Shown: positions 7,093 to 16,930, counted from the stretch's first letter. The stretch: DNA of 41,133 nucleotides from an uncultured Bacteroidota bacterium (GCA_903919075.1 CAIXGR010000051.1:1-41133), one strand, 5' to 3'. Numbers and translations are program-made. Notes: generated from the letters alone by a model not told the origin.

Positions 7093-9471
7093 ATGATAAA
7101 AAAACTACTCTGCTGTCTTATAGCCACTTTTTTATTAAGTATTATTTTTCCAAACCATACATTATTAGCACAGGGCACTTGGACCCAAAAAGCCAGTTTT
7201 TCCGGAGGTGGCAGAGTATATTCAACCTATTTTGCAGTTAAAGGAAAGGGGTATATCGGGTTTGGTGATTATACTAATCCGAATGACCTTTGGGAATTTG
7301 ACCCCGCCACAAATGCATGGACCCAAAGAGCTTCAATACCAGGCGAGTCGGGAAGAGCAGAAATGCTGGGGTTTGCCATTGGAAATTATGGTTATGTTGG
7401 GTTGGGGTTATCTACAACGGGACAAGATGATAACGGTTTTTGGAAATTTGACCCTTCATCAAATACATGGTCGGCTATAGCTTTTTGGCCAGATGACTGG
7501 ACACGTGGTGCATTTGCATTTGTAATTGGCAATGATGCATATGTTGGTTCAGGAAGTGCAGATACTATGACACATTTTTGGAAATACAATTTAGTGAACA
7601 ATGCATGGACCCGAAAAAACAACATACCCACTGCTGCAGTACGTTATTTCGGTATTGGTTTTGCAATTGGCAATAAAGGTTATGCGGCCATAGGTGTTGG
7701 CGCCGACGGCAGTACTGCCAAAAACGACCTTTGGGAATATAACCCTGATACTGATAGCTGGACTCAAAAAGCAAATTTTGGGGGAGGAATAAGAGTAAAC
7801 GCAGTTGGTTTTGCCAGCGCATCAAAAGGGTATATTGCCACTGGGCACAATAATCTGGGCAGCTACTTTAATGACTTTTGGGAATATAACCCTGGAACAG
7901 ATACCTGGACGCAAAAAGCAAATTACCCTGGGCCAGGCTTGCTTGCCGGTGCCGGGTTCTCAATAGGTTGCCACTCATATTTAGGTTTGGGCGATACCCC
8001 GCCACCCGGTTTTATACCTCAATCAGATTTTTGGCAGTTTACTAATGATGCAGCATCCTCGTTATATGTTACTGCAGATACTACCATTTGTCCGGGCAAT
8101 CCGGTTGCACTAACTGCAAATGGGGGTGTATCTTATCTATGGAGCCCCTCCACCGGATTAAATACAATAAATGGAGCAACTGTAATTGCTACACCAAATA
8201 ATTCTATTGCCTATACTGTTACCGACACTTCTATAAGCGGGTGCAATGCATCTGCCACCGTTAACATTACTATTAGTTCGGGTGATACAGCAAGTGTTTC
8301 AATTCAGGCAAACCCTACCGGCACAGTTTGCGCCGGAACGCCCATTACTTTTACAGCATTACCGGTAAACGGCGGCAATCCTTTATACCAATGGAAAGTA
8401 GGTGGCCTTAATACCGGAACCAATAATTCTGTTTTCACTTCAAGTTCACTTAGCGATAGCAATATAATTACCTGCATAATGACTTCAACAGCCAACTGTG
8501 TAAGTGGTTCGCCTGCAACATCAAATTCAATTATTGTAAATATAGCTCCTGGTCCAGCAGCAGGAACAATAACAGCCAGCAGCGATACAATTTGTACCGG
8601 TAGCCCTGTTCACTTGGTGGATGGGGGAAGCTCAGGGAGCATTCAGTGGCTAACATCTTTAAACGGAACTTCGTTTACCAATATCGCTGGTGCTTCATCA
8701 ACCACTTACGATACTTCAAGCTTAACTGAAACCACTTACTATTTTGTAACTGCAAGTGGAAGTTGTGGTACCGATACTTCTAATACAGTAAAAATATTTG
8801 CTGCTCCATTGCCGGCCCCCATCCTCTCTGCCACTGATTCCATTTGCCCCGGCGATTCAACACAAATATGCGAAGTTACCGCCTTTAGCGGGTACCATTG
8901 GAACACCGGTGATAGCACATCGTGCACATGGGCCAATCAAGCCGGTGGATATTGGGTTATTGTAACCGATGCTAATGGATGCATTGCGGTTTCTGAGCAT
9001 CAAAATGTTTTAACTTATTCCACTCCTCAAGTTTCAATAACTGTTCATGGAGATACTTTATCTACTGTCAATGCGGTTTCAAGCCAATGGCTTTTAAATG
9101 ATACAATTATACCCGGAGCAACTTCGAATATTTATATAGCGCACGAAACAGGAAATTATTCAGTACGGGTAGCTGATGCTAATGGTTGCACAAATGAATC
9201 GATCGCAACGCGCATAGTTATAAGTGGTATTGCAAAGTTTTCGGATGATGCTGACTTGAAAATTTATCCTAACCCTGCTTCCAGTATATTAGTTATACAA
9301 GCAAAAGATTTTTCTGCCGCCGAAATTTTGGTTTTTGATGTAACCGGTAAATTAGTAATGAAAGAAAAATTTACGCCACAACTTAACATTAGTGATTTAC
9401 AATCCGGTATTTATTTAATAGAACTACAAAGCAATTTTGCAACTGCCAGAAAGAATTTTTTGAAATTATAA
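7093..9471 (+). CDS. Secreted kelch-repeat / Ig-like protein with T9SS sorting domain
   Basis: The 792-residue protein begins with a clear signal peptide (cleavage near LLAQ|GTW, residue 27). Residues about 28-316 carry six kelch repeats, each ending in a form of (D/G)FWxFxPxTxxW (for example NDLWEFDPATNAW), which implies a six-bladed beta-propeller. Several Ig/PKD-like modules with paired cysteines follow (TICPGNPVALTANGGVSYLW; TICTGSPVHLVDGGSSGSIQ; SICPGDSTQICEVTAFSGYH). The last about 75 residues form a type A T9SS C-terminal domain (KIYPNPASSILVI ... VFDVTGKLV ... LQSGIYLIEL). It should be exported by Sec, then T9SS, and attached to or released from the cell surface. Ligand unknown; a carbohydrate- or protein-binding role is inference. 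Monocistronic by position. Confidence 0.92.
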   Translation: MIKKLLCCLIATFLLSIIFPNHTLLAQGTWTQKASFSGGGRVYSTYFAVKGKGYIGFGDYTNPNDLWEFDPATNAWTQRASIPGESGRAEMLGFAIGNYGYVGLGLSTTGQDDNGFWKFDPSSNTWSAIAFWPDDWTRGAFAFVIGNDAYVGSGSADTMTHFWKYNLVNNAWTRKNNIPTAAVRYFGIGFAIGNKGYAAIGVGADGSTAKNDLWEYNPDTDSWTQKANFGGGIRVNAVGFASASKGYIATGHNNLGSYFNDFWEYNPGTDTWTQKANYPGPGLLAGAGFSIGCHSYLGLGDTPPPGFIPQSDFWQFTNDAASSLYVTADTTICPGNPVALTANGGVSYLWSPSTGLNTINGATVIATPNNSIAYTVTDTSISGCNASATVNITISSGDTASVSIQANPTGTVCAGTPITFTALPVNGGNPLYQWKVGGLNTGTNNSVFTSSSLSDSNIITCIMTSTANCVSGSPATSNSIIVNIAPGPAAGTITASSDTICTGSPVHLVDGGSSGSIQWLTSLNGTSFTNIAGASSTTYDTSSLTETTYYFVTASGSCGTDTSNTVKIFAAPLPAPILSATDSICPGDSTQICEVTAFSGYHWNTGDSTSCTWANQAGGYWVIVTDANGCIAVSEHQNVLTYSTPQVSITVHGDTLSTVNAVSSQWLLNDTIIPGATSNIYIAHETGNYSVRVADANGCTNESIATRIVISGIAKFSDDADLKIYPNPASSILVIQAKDFSAAEILVFDVTGKLVMKEKFTPQLNISDLQSGIYLIELQSNFATARKNFLKL

Positions 9472-9608
9472 AATTGATGTTGATTTATTTAAAAGCGAGG
9501 TAACCCCGCATTAGATAAATGTACCAATTATGAATAATTACAAACTCAACCAAAATAATTTATTGGTAATCATATAACTATAAATTAAAAAGTAGTTTAC
9601 AAGTGCCT

Positions 9609-9639
9609 GTTGGGAATAATATATTTTCCCTTAACTTCG
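9609..9639 (+). promoter_or_regulatory. Candidate promoter with embedded palindrome upstream of the Met/Lys-rich gene
   Basis: GTTG (9609-9612), 19 bp, then TAACTTCG (9632-9639) fits the Bacteroidetes -33/-7 pattern with one mismatch in each box. The spacer holds the near-palindrome GGGAATAATATATTTTCCC (9612-9630), placed where a repressor could block RNA polymerase. Confidence 0.4.
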
Positions 9640-9702
9640 TTGTTACGTCAACAAGCGTTGTTCAAAAAAAATGATTTTTTTAAAACCTAAAACTTAAAGA
9701 AT

Positions 9703-10023
9703 ATGAAAAACTTAATCTTATTATTTACTGCATTAACTATTTCGCTTGGCATATTTGCGCAAGGCAGCAAAATGGAAAGCAAAAAAATGGAAGGCCATAA
9801 AATGAAGGACTGTTGTATGATGAAAGATGGTAAAATGATGTGTATGAAGGATGGCAAAACCATGGCAATGGATAAAGACATGACCATGAAAAACGGCTGC
9901 ACAGTAATGAAGGATGGTACTGTAAAAATGAAAGATGGAAAAACCATGAAAATGAAAAATGGTGAGTCGATAGATATGGATGGAAAGATGGAAGAAATGG
10001 ATATGGATAAAAAAATGAAGTAA
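9703..10023 (+). CDS. Small exported Met/Lys-rich repeat protein (DUF6799-like)
   Basis: A 106-residue protein: signal peptide MKNLILLFTALTISLGIFAQ, then about 85 residues built almost entirely of Met, Lys, Asp and Gly in imperfect repeats of the form MKDGKxMxMKDGKTMxMD. It contains only a few cysteines (DCCMMKDG, MMCMK, NGCTV) and one His. The pattern resembles the DUF6799 domain of Bacteroidetes, as far as I recall it. Met-rich periplasmic segments with occasional Cys/His often bind Cu(I)/Ag(I), so a metal-binding or buffering role is a reasonable inference, not shown. It has its own promoter candidate and a strong downstream terminator, so it is monocistronic. Confidence 0.85.
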   Translation: MKNLILLFTALTISLGIFAQGSKMESKKMEGHKMKDCCMMKDGKMMCMKDGKTMAMDKDMTMKNGCTVMKDGTVKMKDGKTMKMKNGESIDMDGKMEEMDMDKKMK

Positions 10024-10050
10024 TACAATTGACCATAAAAACGCTTGTTA

Positions 10051-10086
10051 AAAATAAGGCCGGTGAATTAACCCCGGCCTTATTTT
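10051..10086. terminator. Strong bidirectional intrinsic terminator
   Basis: AAAATAAGGCCGG (10051-10063) pairs perfectly with CCGGCCTTATTTT (10074-10086) across a 10-nt loop. T-runs flank both orientations. It sits between the Met/Lys-rich gene and the convergent glycine-rich gene and can serve both. Confidence 0.9.
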
Positions 10087-10120
10087 TTCGTATGAAATTA
10101 AGTTCTATTTTTTTCCTCAC

Positions 10121-11867
10121 TTACCAAGAAATCACCACTAAGCCATTACCACCATTACTATAATAACCTCCGCCCCTTCCAACTCCTGCAACATAATTTG
10201 CATCGGTATCATTAGGCGCAGCCCAACCAGCAAAAGTATTAGTACCTGTATTATCGTAATTACCTGCAATGTTAGTTACCGTTGAAAGGTTGCTTGTATA
10301 GGAAGAACCGCCACCGCCACCGCCTACGGTCATATTGCTTGCATAGTAACTATTAAACCCGCCGCCGCCGCTACCACCATAATAACCACCGCCGCCACCG
10401 CCACCGGCAAAAGGAGCATTGGCACCTGCTGAACCTGTATATTGAGTTCCGTTAATACTATTTGCATCAGCGCCAGTACTTGCAGTACCACCGGCACCGG
10501 TAGTAGCCCCGTGGCCGTTGCCGCCACCGCCACCCGAACTATACCCCCCATCAATTCCGTTGGGGGCACCGCCGCCGCCACCCTATACTGGTGTTTGATA
10601 TGCCGCACTACCACCGCCACCACCACCGCCTGCCGTAGCAGCATCAGCTCCCGGTGCAATTTGTACGGCAGAGCGCCCCCCCCCCACTACCCGCAAAATA
10701 TCCTGAACCTGCGCTTGGGCCTCCGTATCCTGAACCGGTACCACTTGCACCACCACCTCCAAAACCGCCGGCCGACCCAGATGAGGACGTTGCATATATA
10801 CCCGCACCGCCCACTATAACAGTAAGCACTGAGCCAGGTGTTACTGCCAGCCAGCCGCTTACGTAGGCGCCCGCTCCACCGGATGAATAATTATTGCCAC
10901 CGGCTCCTCCGCCAGCCCACATTTTTAAAAATACCTGGGTAACACCGGCTGGAACAGGAAAACTTTGATTAGAGCCGGTATAAGTAAATACCTCAGGATT
11001 TGGTGGAGGTGGTCCGGCATTTACTGTCATAGTTATGGTATTTGAAGTTGCCGGTGAGTTAGTTGCACAAATAGCATCGCTGGTCATTACACAACTTACA
11101 ATATCGCCGTTGGCAAGAGCAGTGCTGGCGTATGTTGGACTGTTTACCCCCACATCACTACCATTTATCTTCCATTGATACGAAGGTGATCCACCGCCAT
11201 TAGTTGGAGAGGCAGTAAAAGTAACATTAGTGCCCGTACTAATTGCGCCCGGTGGGCTTGCTGAAATATTTACGTTTGCTGGTGAAATTGTATTAACAGT
11301 TATTGAGTAAGTTGATGAAGTAATGCCCTGTCCACAAATATTTTTCCCTGTTACAGTTAAACTTCCAGATGTTGCCGAGTTGGAAAAACTTATAGCCACA
11401 GGGTTAGTAGAATCTGAGATAGTTGCGCCGGTACCGGAATAAGCCCACGAATAACTTGCCACATTGTTAATAGCTGGCACAGAATAGGAAACTCCATTTT
11501 GTCCTTGGCAAACCGTGGCTGTACCGGTTATTGAGCCAGCTGCACCTGGTAGATTTGGAGAAACAAAAACAGGCACCCAGTTTGGCGCTGATGACGTGCC
11601 AACATTGCAGTTAATGTTATCGCAATCCAAGTTGTATATCTGTAATGCTTTTGCAGGTGAGGCAATCGCATCGCGCTGAACAGTTGTCATTCGCGGAATT
11701 AGCAGGCCCTTATTAGTAAAGTTAACATCAAGCGCTGCCGAATTATCAGGCGGCGTTCCGGAGGGGCTAATACCTACTCCCTGTGCACTAGCATAAACAA
11801 ACGAGCATGCGGCAATTGCGACAACCAACATTGCTTTCACTAATCCATTTATAAATTTTTCACCCAT
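10121..11867 (-). pseudogene. Glycine-rich secreted protein, disrupted by a G10-tract frameshift and an in-frame amber codon
   Basis: From ATG 11867 the frame gives a signal peptide, the motif DNSAALDVNFTNKGLLIPRM common at the start of Bacteroidetes surface/fibre proteins, Ig-like modules, and then a glycine-rich domain. Shortly after the glycine-rich part begins, a run of ten G (10676-10685 on the minus strand) shifts the frame and translation would stop at 10644. With one G fewer, the frame continues as GRSAVQIAPGADAATAGG and reaches an in-frame TAG at 10583-10585. Beyond that the same frame is again glycine-rich to its natural end GGNGLVVISW. The 1747-nt span is 1 nt over a whole codon number, giving a repaired length of about 581 residues. 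The intact paralogue is at 18413-20320. It is either a pseudogene, a phase-variable gene with an extra lesion, or partly an assembly error. Confidence 0.82.
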
Positions 11868-11889
11868 AGTAATTCAATTTAGAATACTA

Positions 11890-11919
11890 TAAAGTTAGCT
11901 TTAATAAATTATTGGCAAA
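11890..11919 (-). promoter_or_regulatory. Bacteroidetes-type promoter for the broken glycine-rich gene
   Basis: On the minus strand TTTG (11916-11919), 18 bp, TAACTTTA (11890-11897) matches the -33/-7 consensus with one mismatch, 22 bp upstream of the ATG at 11867. The gene therefore has its own promoter, separate from the operon above it. Confidence 0.6.
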
Positions 11920-11964
11920 GTAATATTTAGAGTAGTAAGACTAAAGATACAAGAAGAAGGATAA

Positions 11965-14900
11965 TTACTTGGTTAAAACAATCGGAGTATTGGCACTCCA
12001 ATTTCCTTGCTTAACTTGTAGTAAATAAACGCCTTGCGCGAAAGATGAAAGATCGAGTTGCAAATTAATCTTTGTTCCTGTAAGTGTTTCAGTTTCAGAA
12101 ATTATAGTTTGGCCAATCATATCCCATACCTTAATACTAACCGGTTCATTATTTGAGTTTTCCGACAAAGTTATATTTACTTGTCCGGTAGTAGGATTGG
12201 GAAAAATACTCAGATTATGGTTATTAATAATATTGTTTACCCCAAGTGTGGTATCTGTAAATACTGCCGAACGGCTGCTACAACCAAAACTGTCGGACAC
12301 TTCAACCTGATAATGGCCACTTGTAGTAATAACAATAGCAACCTCAGTATCTCCGGTAAGTGCAACCGAATCCCTAAACCATTGGTAATAAGTTGCGGAT
12401 GAGGAAACCAATGTATTGCCAAACCGTGTAATAGTTGGAACCGCAGGTGACGGGTGAACAATTAACTTTAAAGTAATAAAGCTATCGCAGCCGCCTACAG
12501 TGGTTAACGAATCAGTATAAGTACTGGTAGTAGTGTGCCCCTCAAAAATATCTCCCTGACAAATGCTGTGTGTAATAGTGTCCCTAATCGCCGCATTCAT
12601 GGTAAGATACAAAGTACGGATACTATCACAACCGCCAGCAGCTGAAAGCGTATCAATATAAGTTCCGGGGCTGGTATAACCATAATAAGCATCTCCATGG
12701 CATATACTTTTATTTACCGTTGTATTAACAGTACTTGCAGCGGTAAGGTTTAGTGTGCGGGTACTATCGCAACCATTTACCGATGTATAAATATCAACGT
12801 AAGAACCGGTGGTTGTATGACCTGCATAACTTTGCCCTAAGCAAATGCTCTGGTTAATGGTAACAGCTATTTGCTCTAACACCGTTAAATTTAAAATGTT
12901 GATACTATCGCACCCATTTGATGCTGTAAGTGTATCGCTATAAGCACCGGTTGCAGAATGGCCTTGGTAAGTATGCCCGTAACAAACAGTTTTGTTCTGG
13001 GTAGTGCTGATTAATGACATTACAGTTAAATTCAAAGTACGGATGCTATCGCAGCCATTAGCACCGGTAAGTGTATCTACAAAATTACCACTGGCACCAT
13101 GTCCGCCGTACGATTCGCCATAGCAAATACTTTCTGTAACCGTTGTATGGCTTACCTGTAAAACAGTAAGATGCAATGTGCGAATACTATCGCAGCCGTT
13201 AACAGCTGTAAAAGTATCAATGTAAGTACCGGTGTTAGTATGGCCAAGATATGATTCGCCGGTGCAGATACTCTGGTTAACTGTAACTGTATCTTTATTT
13301 AATACAGTAAGGTTTAGTGTGCGTATACTATCGCACCCGTTAGTAGCATTAAATGTATCAATGTACGTTCCGCTTTGATTATGCCCCAAATAAATATGGC
13401 CAAAGCAAACTGTTTGTTCTACGGTTACTAGGCTAAGCGGTAAAACAGTAAGGTTTAAAGTCCGGATACTATCGCAACCATTTGCAGCGTTAAAAGTATC
13501 GACATAAGTACCGGTTGAACTGTAACCCGCAAAAGTAACACCCTGGCAAACCGTTTTGCTAACCGTAGAAGTTACAACCGGTATAATTACAGGAATTATG
13601 GAGTCGAATGAACATGCATTACCACTATTATCGCAACCTTTTACTTTTAACTTGTAAGGGCCAGAACTATTCCAAGTAACGGTAACGCTGTTAGTGCCAC
13701 CACCCGCTGTAATTGAACCGCCGGTTATACTCCATGTATATGTACTGCCGGCAACCAATGGTGTAGAATAAACATTGCCGGCTATATTATTGCTGCACAA
13801 AGTTTCGCTGCCTGAAATATTTACATTAGGCGCACCAAGAGTGGTATCAATATTTACCACTATACTAAATACAGGGCCCCAATTTCCGGCAATATCTTTG
13901 CTGCGCATACTTAAAAGATGAATACCCTGTGTTACCGGTGCCGGTATAGCGGCGCCAAGCAAATCCTGAAAATCGCCGCTAAAATTTCCACCCTGTGCTA
14001 ACATAGGTGTGGCATTACCCGGTCCCGGATCGCTGTCGAAAAAATACTCGGCGGACATTACACCGGCATTTCGTATAGCAGCAGAGGTATTCTGTACATC
14101 TACCACAACCGTAAACACTGGCCCCCAGTTACCGGCTACTTCTTTAGCGCGAATGTTTAAAGTATGCGCACCAACTGATGGAAGTCCGATGTTACTTTGA
14201 GAAATAGTCTCAAATGCACTATTAAAGTTTCCATCGAAAGCCGTCATAGGGTTAGCACTGCCTTGGCCGGGGTCATTATCCCAAAAATATTCTGCGGCAA
14301 TTACCTTATCGGCACGGATAGAAGTTAAATTATTTAATACCTGCATTACAACAGTAAACACAGGGCCCCAATTTCCGGCAACATCTTTTGTGCGGATATT
14401 TAAAGTGTGCGCCCCAACCGATGGAAGCCCTACATTATTTTGCGAAATATCTTCAAATGCCTGATTGAAATTGCCATCAAATGCTACCATAGAATTTCCG
14501 TTGCCCTGGCCGGGATCGTTATCCCAAAAATATTCCGCAGCTTTTACATTATCCGCGCGTGTTGAAGTAGAATTATCTAATATTTCTTTAACTATTGTAA
14601 ATACCGGGCCCCAATTTCCGGCTATATCTTTCGCACGAATATTTAAAGTATGCACACCGACCGATGGAAGTCCTACATTATTTTGCGATATGGTTTCAAA
14701 TGCATTATCAAAATTGCCATCGAAAGCCGCCATAGCACTACCATTACCCTGGCCCGGGTCGTTATCCCAAAAATATTCGGCAGCTTTTACATTATCTGCA
14801 CGGGTTGAAGTTGAGTTATCTAATATCTGTTCTACAATTTTAAAAACCGGCCCCCAGTTACCGGTCGCTTCTTTAGCCCGAATGTTTAAAGTGTGAGTTC

Positions 14901-15354
14901 CCACAGATGGGAGACCGATATTACTTTGCGATATAGCTTCAAATGCATTATCAAAATTTCCGTCAGTAGCAATTAATGGATTACCACTTCCTTCACCTGG
15001 ATCATTATCCCAAAAATATTCACCGGCAGCTATATTTTCCTGGCGTGTGGCGGTAGATGAACCCAGTTGCTGAACAACAATATTAAACAACGGCCCCCAG
15101 TTACCTGTTGAATCTTGTGACCGGATAAATAATTTATGCACTCCAACACCGGGAAGATTAGATATATTTTGCGAAATGTTTTCAAATGCCTGGTTAAAAG
15201 AACCGTTGGTAGCTGCTATTGATGTACCGCTGCCCTGCCCCGGGTCATTATCCCAAAAATATTCCGCCTTCGCCACACGCTTGTATTGCGCATTTGCAGA
15301 AAACATTGAAAACATTAAGAATATAGCTAATAAAACCCTAACCGGGAATATCAT
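11965..15354 (-). CDS. Large secreted two-array repeat protein with T9SS sorting domain
   Basis: A 1129-residue protein with a signal peptide (LLAIFLMFSMFSANAQ). Residues about 28-432 are five repeats of exactly 81 residues (AEYFWDNDPGQG ... LPSVGxHTLNIRAK ... GNWGPVF), followed by a diverged sixth copy (AEYFFDSDPGPG). A PKD-like linker (CSNNIAGNVYSTPLVAGSTY) comes next. Then come eight repeats of exactly 47 residues at DNA 12454-13581 (GTYIDTF ... NGCDSIRTLNLTVL), each with two Cys. The end is a T9SS domain (LSIFPNPTTGQVNITL ... GVYLLQVKQ). It lies 34 bp after the beta-helix gene, so the two form an operon. The architecture suggests a stalk-like extracellular adhesin; no enzymatic motif is visible. 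The repeats make copy number prone to change and to mis-assembly. Confidence 0.92.
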   Translation of the reverse strand: MIFPVRVLLAIFLMFSMFSANAQYKRVAKAEYFWDNDPGQGSGTSIAATNGSFNQAFENISQNISNLPGVGVHKLFIRSQDSTGNWGPLFNIVVQQLGSSTATRQENIAAGEYFWDNDPGEGSGNPLIATDGNFDNAFEAISQSNIGLPSVGTHTLNIRAKEATGNWGPVFKIVEQILDNSTSTRADNVKAAEYFWDNDPGQGNGSAMAAFDGNFDNAFETISQNNVGLPSVGVHTLNIRAKDIAGNWGPVFTIVKEILDNSTSTRADNVKAAEYFWDNDPGQGNGNSMVAFDGNFNQAFEDISQNNVGLPSVGAHTLNIRTKDVAGNWGPVFTVVMQVLNNLTSIRADKVIAAEYFWDNDPGQGSANPMTAFDGNFNSAFETISQSNIGLPSVGAHTLNIRAKEVAGNWGPVFTVVVDVQNTSAAIRNAGVMSAEYFFDSDPGPGNATPMLAQGGNFSGDFQDLLGAAIPAPVTQGIHLLSMRSKDIAGNWGPVFSIVVNIDTTLGAPNVNISGSETLCSNNIAGNVYSTPLVAGSTYTWSITGGSITAGGGTNSVTVTWNSSGPYKLKVKGCDNSGNACSFDSIIPVIIPVVTSTVSKTVCQGVTFAGYSSTGTYVDTFNAANGCDSIRTLNLTVLPLSLVTVEQTVCFGHIYLGHNQSGTYIDTFNATNGCDSIRTLNLTVLNKDTVTVNQSICTGESYLGHTNTGTYIDTFTAVNGCDSIRTLHLTVLQVSHTTVTESICYGESYGGHGASGNFVDTLTGANGCDSIRTLNLTVMSLISTTQNKTVCYGHTYQGHSATGAYSDTLTASNGCDSINILNLTVLEQIAVTINQSICLGQSYAGHTTTGSYVDIYTSVNGCDSTRTLNLTAASTVNTTVNKSICHGDAYYGYTSPGTYIDTLSAAGGCDSIRTLYLTMNAAIRDTITHSICQGDIFEGHTTTSTYTDSLTTVGGCDSFITLKLIVHPSPAVPTITRFGNTLVSSSATYYQWFRDSVALTGDTEVAIVITTSGHYQVEVSDSFGCSSRSAVFTDTTLGVNNIINNHNLSIFPNPTTGQVNITLSENSNNEPVSIKVWDMIGQTIISETETLTGTKINLQLDLSSFAQGVYLLQVKQGNWSANTPIVLTK
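12454..13581 (-). repeat. Eight in-frame tandem repeats of 141 bp (47 aa)
   Basis: 1128 bp = 8 x 141 bp with no indels between units. Every unit keeps GCDS at the same offset and a Cys-Gly or Cys-x-Gly turn near residue 12. Divergence between units at DNA level indicates an old array under selection, not recent slippage. Confidence 0.88.
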
Positions 15355-15388
15355 AAATCTGGTTTATACCATCAATAAAAATGAAAAA

Positions 15389-16591
15389 TTATTTGTCGTA
15401 AGAACTGGCCTTTATATTAATTGTATTGCCGGTTCGTACACTAAAATTGTAGTTGGTTAACCACGTCATAGCCCAATTAGGTGATTGAGGGAAGAAGTTT
15501 TTAATTGTAAATGAGCCCCCATAACAACCTGCATCGTTTTGCGAAAGATCGGTATCATAAAACATAACACCAGGGTTTCCACCATCTACACCCACATTGG
15601 CTTGCGTTGAACCATTGCCGTTTAGGGTAATATAATTGGTAGTGTTATTGAGGTTAACTGTTAAACTGCCACCTATTGCATAATAAAAATACGCGTCAAC
15701 AAAATTATATGTAGCCGATAAAGTACCACCAGACCCTGCTGAGGCATAAATGCCGTAGTCATAATATCCGGAGCTATTATATTTATCAACCACATTATTT
15801 TGTATATCTATTTGTGAATTGGTATTGCCTACTACATAAATTGCGTACGCATAGCTGGTGCCACCATTAACACTTACCGTATTATTATATATTTTATTAA
15901 CACCGGTACCACTTGCTACACTAGTTGTTATGTTAAATCCATAGCTGGCACCCGATTGAGCAAAATTATTGCGAATATCATAGTAAGATGAAGTAGAATT
16001 CCAAGTAAGAGGATTTGAAGATGTAATTTTGTTCCCCATAATATAACTGGTATCAACCGGGTTAATATTTTCCGTATTAACCGTTATTCCATTTCCACCT
16101 ATCGTATTCCCCACAATAACACCGTGCTTGTAATAAATACCAGTAGTGGTTGTGCCCTGAACAATAACATTGTAATTGTTATTACTAATATTCACATCTC
16201 CTGCTAATTGTCCATTTAATATCCTCAGTGTACTGCGGTTTCCGGTAGGGTTTGAACCACTGCCGATACCGGCACTCAGGTTAATCATACCTATAATATT
16301 AATGGTGGAATTAGAGGAAGGCGAAATAGTAACGGTGCCTTGCATTACAAAAAAACTATCGTTTTGAAATGCCAACAAATCCAACGATTGGGAAATTGTA
16401 ATATTTTCCAACCAGGGCAGGTTGCCCGCTTTGTTTTTTATAAATATACGGTCTCCGGAACTGGCTGCTGAAATAGCTGATTGTATAGAACTATAACTTG
16501 GCGCTTGGCCGTATTCTTCAACAACAAGGTCTGCAGCACGGGCGGTAATGGCAATAGCAATTATAACCCAAAGGAGTAGTGATTTTTTCAT
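15389..16591 (-). CDS. Secreted right-handed parallel beta-helix-like protein
   Basis: A 400-residue protein with a signal peptide (MKKSLLLWVIIAIAITARA). The start of the mature chain (VVEEYGQAPSYSSIQSAISA ... SGDRIFIKNKAG) is the usual opening of pectate-lyase-like parallel beta-helix proteins. The rest is a ladder of short Asn/Thr/Ser/Val-rich strands (NIIGMINLSAG, NSQIDIQNNVVDKY, TNSQ and NNT turns). I see no clear polysaccharide-lyase catalytic site and no T9SS domain, so either it is a non-catalytic binding or structural protein or its export differs from its operon partner downstream, the two-array repeat protein. Carbohydrate interaction is only inferred from the fold. Confidence 0.8.
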   Translation of the reverse strand: MKKSLLLWVIIAIAITARAADLVVEEYGQAPSYSSIQSAISAASSGDRIFIKNKAGNLPWLENITISQSLDLLAFQNDSFFVMQGTVTISPSSNSTINIIGMINLSAGIGSGSNPTGNRSTLRILNGQLAGDVNISNNNYNVIVQGTTTTGIYYKHGVIVGNTIGGNGITVNTENINPVDTSYIMGNKITSSNPLTWNSTSSYYDIRNNFAQSGASYGFNITTSVASGTGVNKIYNNTVSVNGGTSYAYAIYVVGNTNSQIDIQNNVVDKYNSSGYYDYGIYASAGSGGTLSATYNFVDAYFYYAIGGSLTVNLNNTTNYITLNGNGSTQANVGVDGGNPGVMFYDTDLSQNDAGCYGGSFTIKNFFPQSPNWAMTWLTNYNFSVRTGNTINIKASSYDK

Positions 16592-16930
16592 TGTAATTGG
16601 TTTGTGTGTTCAGTCAAAAGTAAAGTTTTATTTTCTTTTTCGAATATTAAAATTTTCAACCCGTTTTTACACTTCTACTCTAACATTAATAAATACGGTG
16701 CTGATACCCTGTTTTTAATTACGGTGCAATATTAGGTTTTTGGCATGTTCGAAAAAGTACAAAATTGATAAACTCATTCGGTTTCGAAAACCCGGTTAAA
16801 ACATAAAAAACTTTTTTTCCATAATGAATACCTTGATATAAATGATTACTTGTCAAAAGTCGAAATACAGTAAAGCCTTTTATTTAACGGGCATAAGTGT
16901 CATCTTTACATACATAAAGGCAGTATAATT
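16592..16930. promoter_or_regulatory. Divergent intergenic region (339 bp)
   Basis: No coding frame is evident. It must hold promoters for the beta-helix operon (minus) and the helical protein gene (plus). On the minus strand TACTTTTG (16615-16622) is a perfect -7 TAnnTTTG about 25 bp upstream of the ATG, but no TTTG lies at the expected -33 distance. I see no clear promoter on the plus strand. Confidence 0.4.

Noticed and set aside
10330-10659. Minus-strand Val/Ala-rich frame starting MHRELMLL
   Set aside because: It is the wrong frame of the glycine-rich segment (GGT read as GTG/TGG); the true frame is the one that continues to the natural end at 10121.
10442-10866. Plus-strand Pro/Thr/His-rich reading frames
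   Set aside because: These are antisense translations of GGT/GGC glycine codons of the broken glycine-rich gene; the same effect gives the frame at 18831-19154.
14465-14896. Plus-strand repetitive frame of 143 codons
   Set aside because: It mirrors the 81-residue repeats of the T9SS protein on the opposite strand.
12454-15270. Periodic DNA that could suggest CRISPR
   Set aside because: The periods (141 and 243 bp) are multiples of three inside one open frame, and the units are coding throughout.
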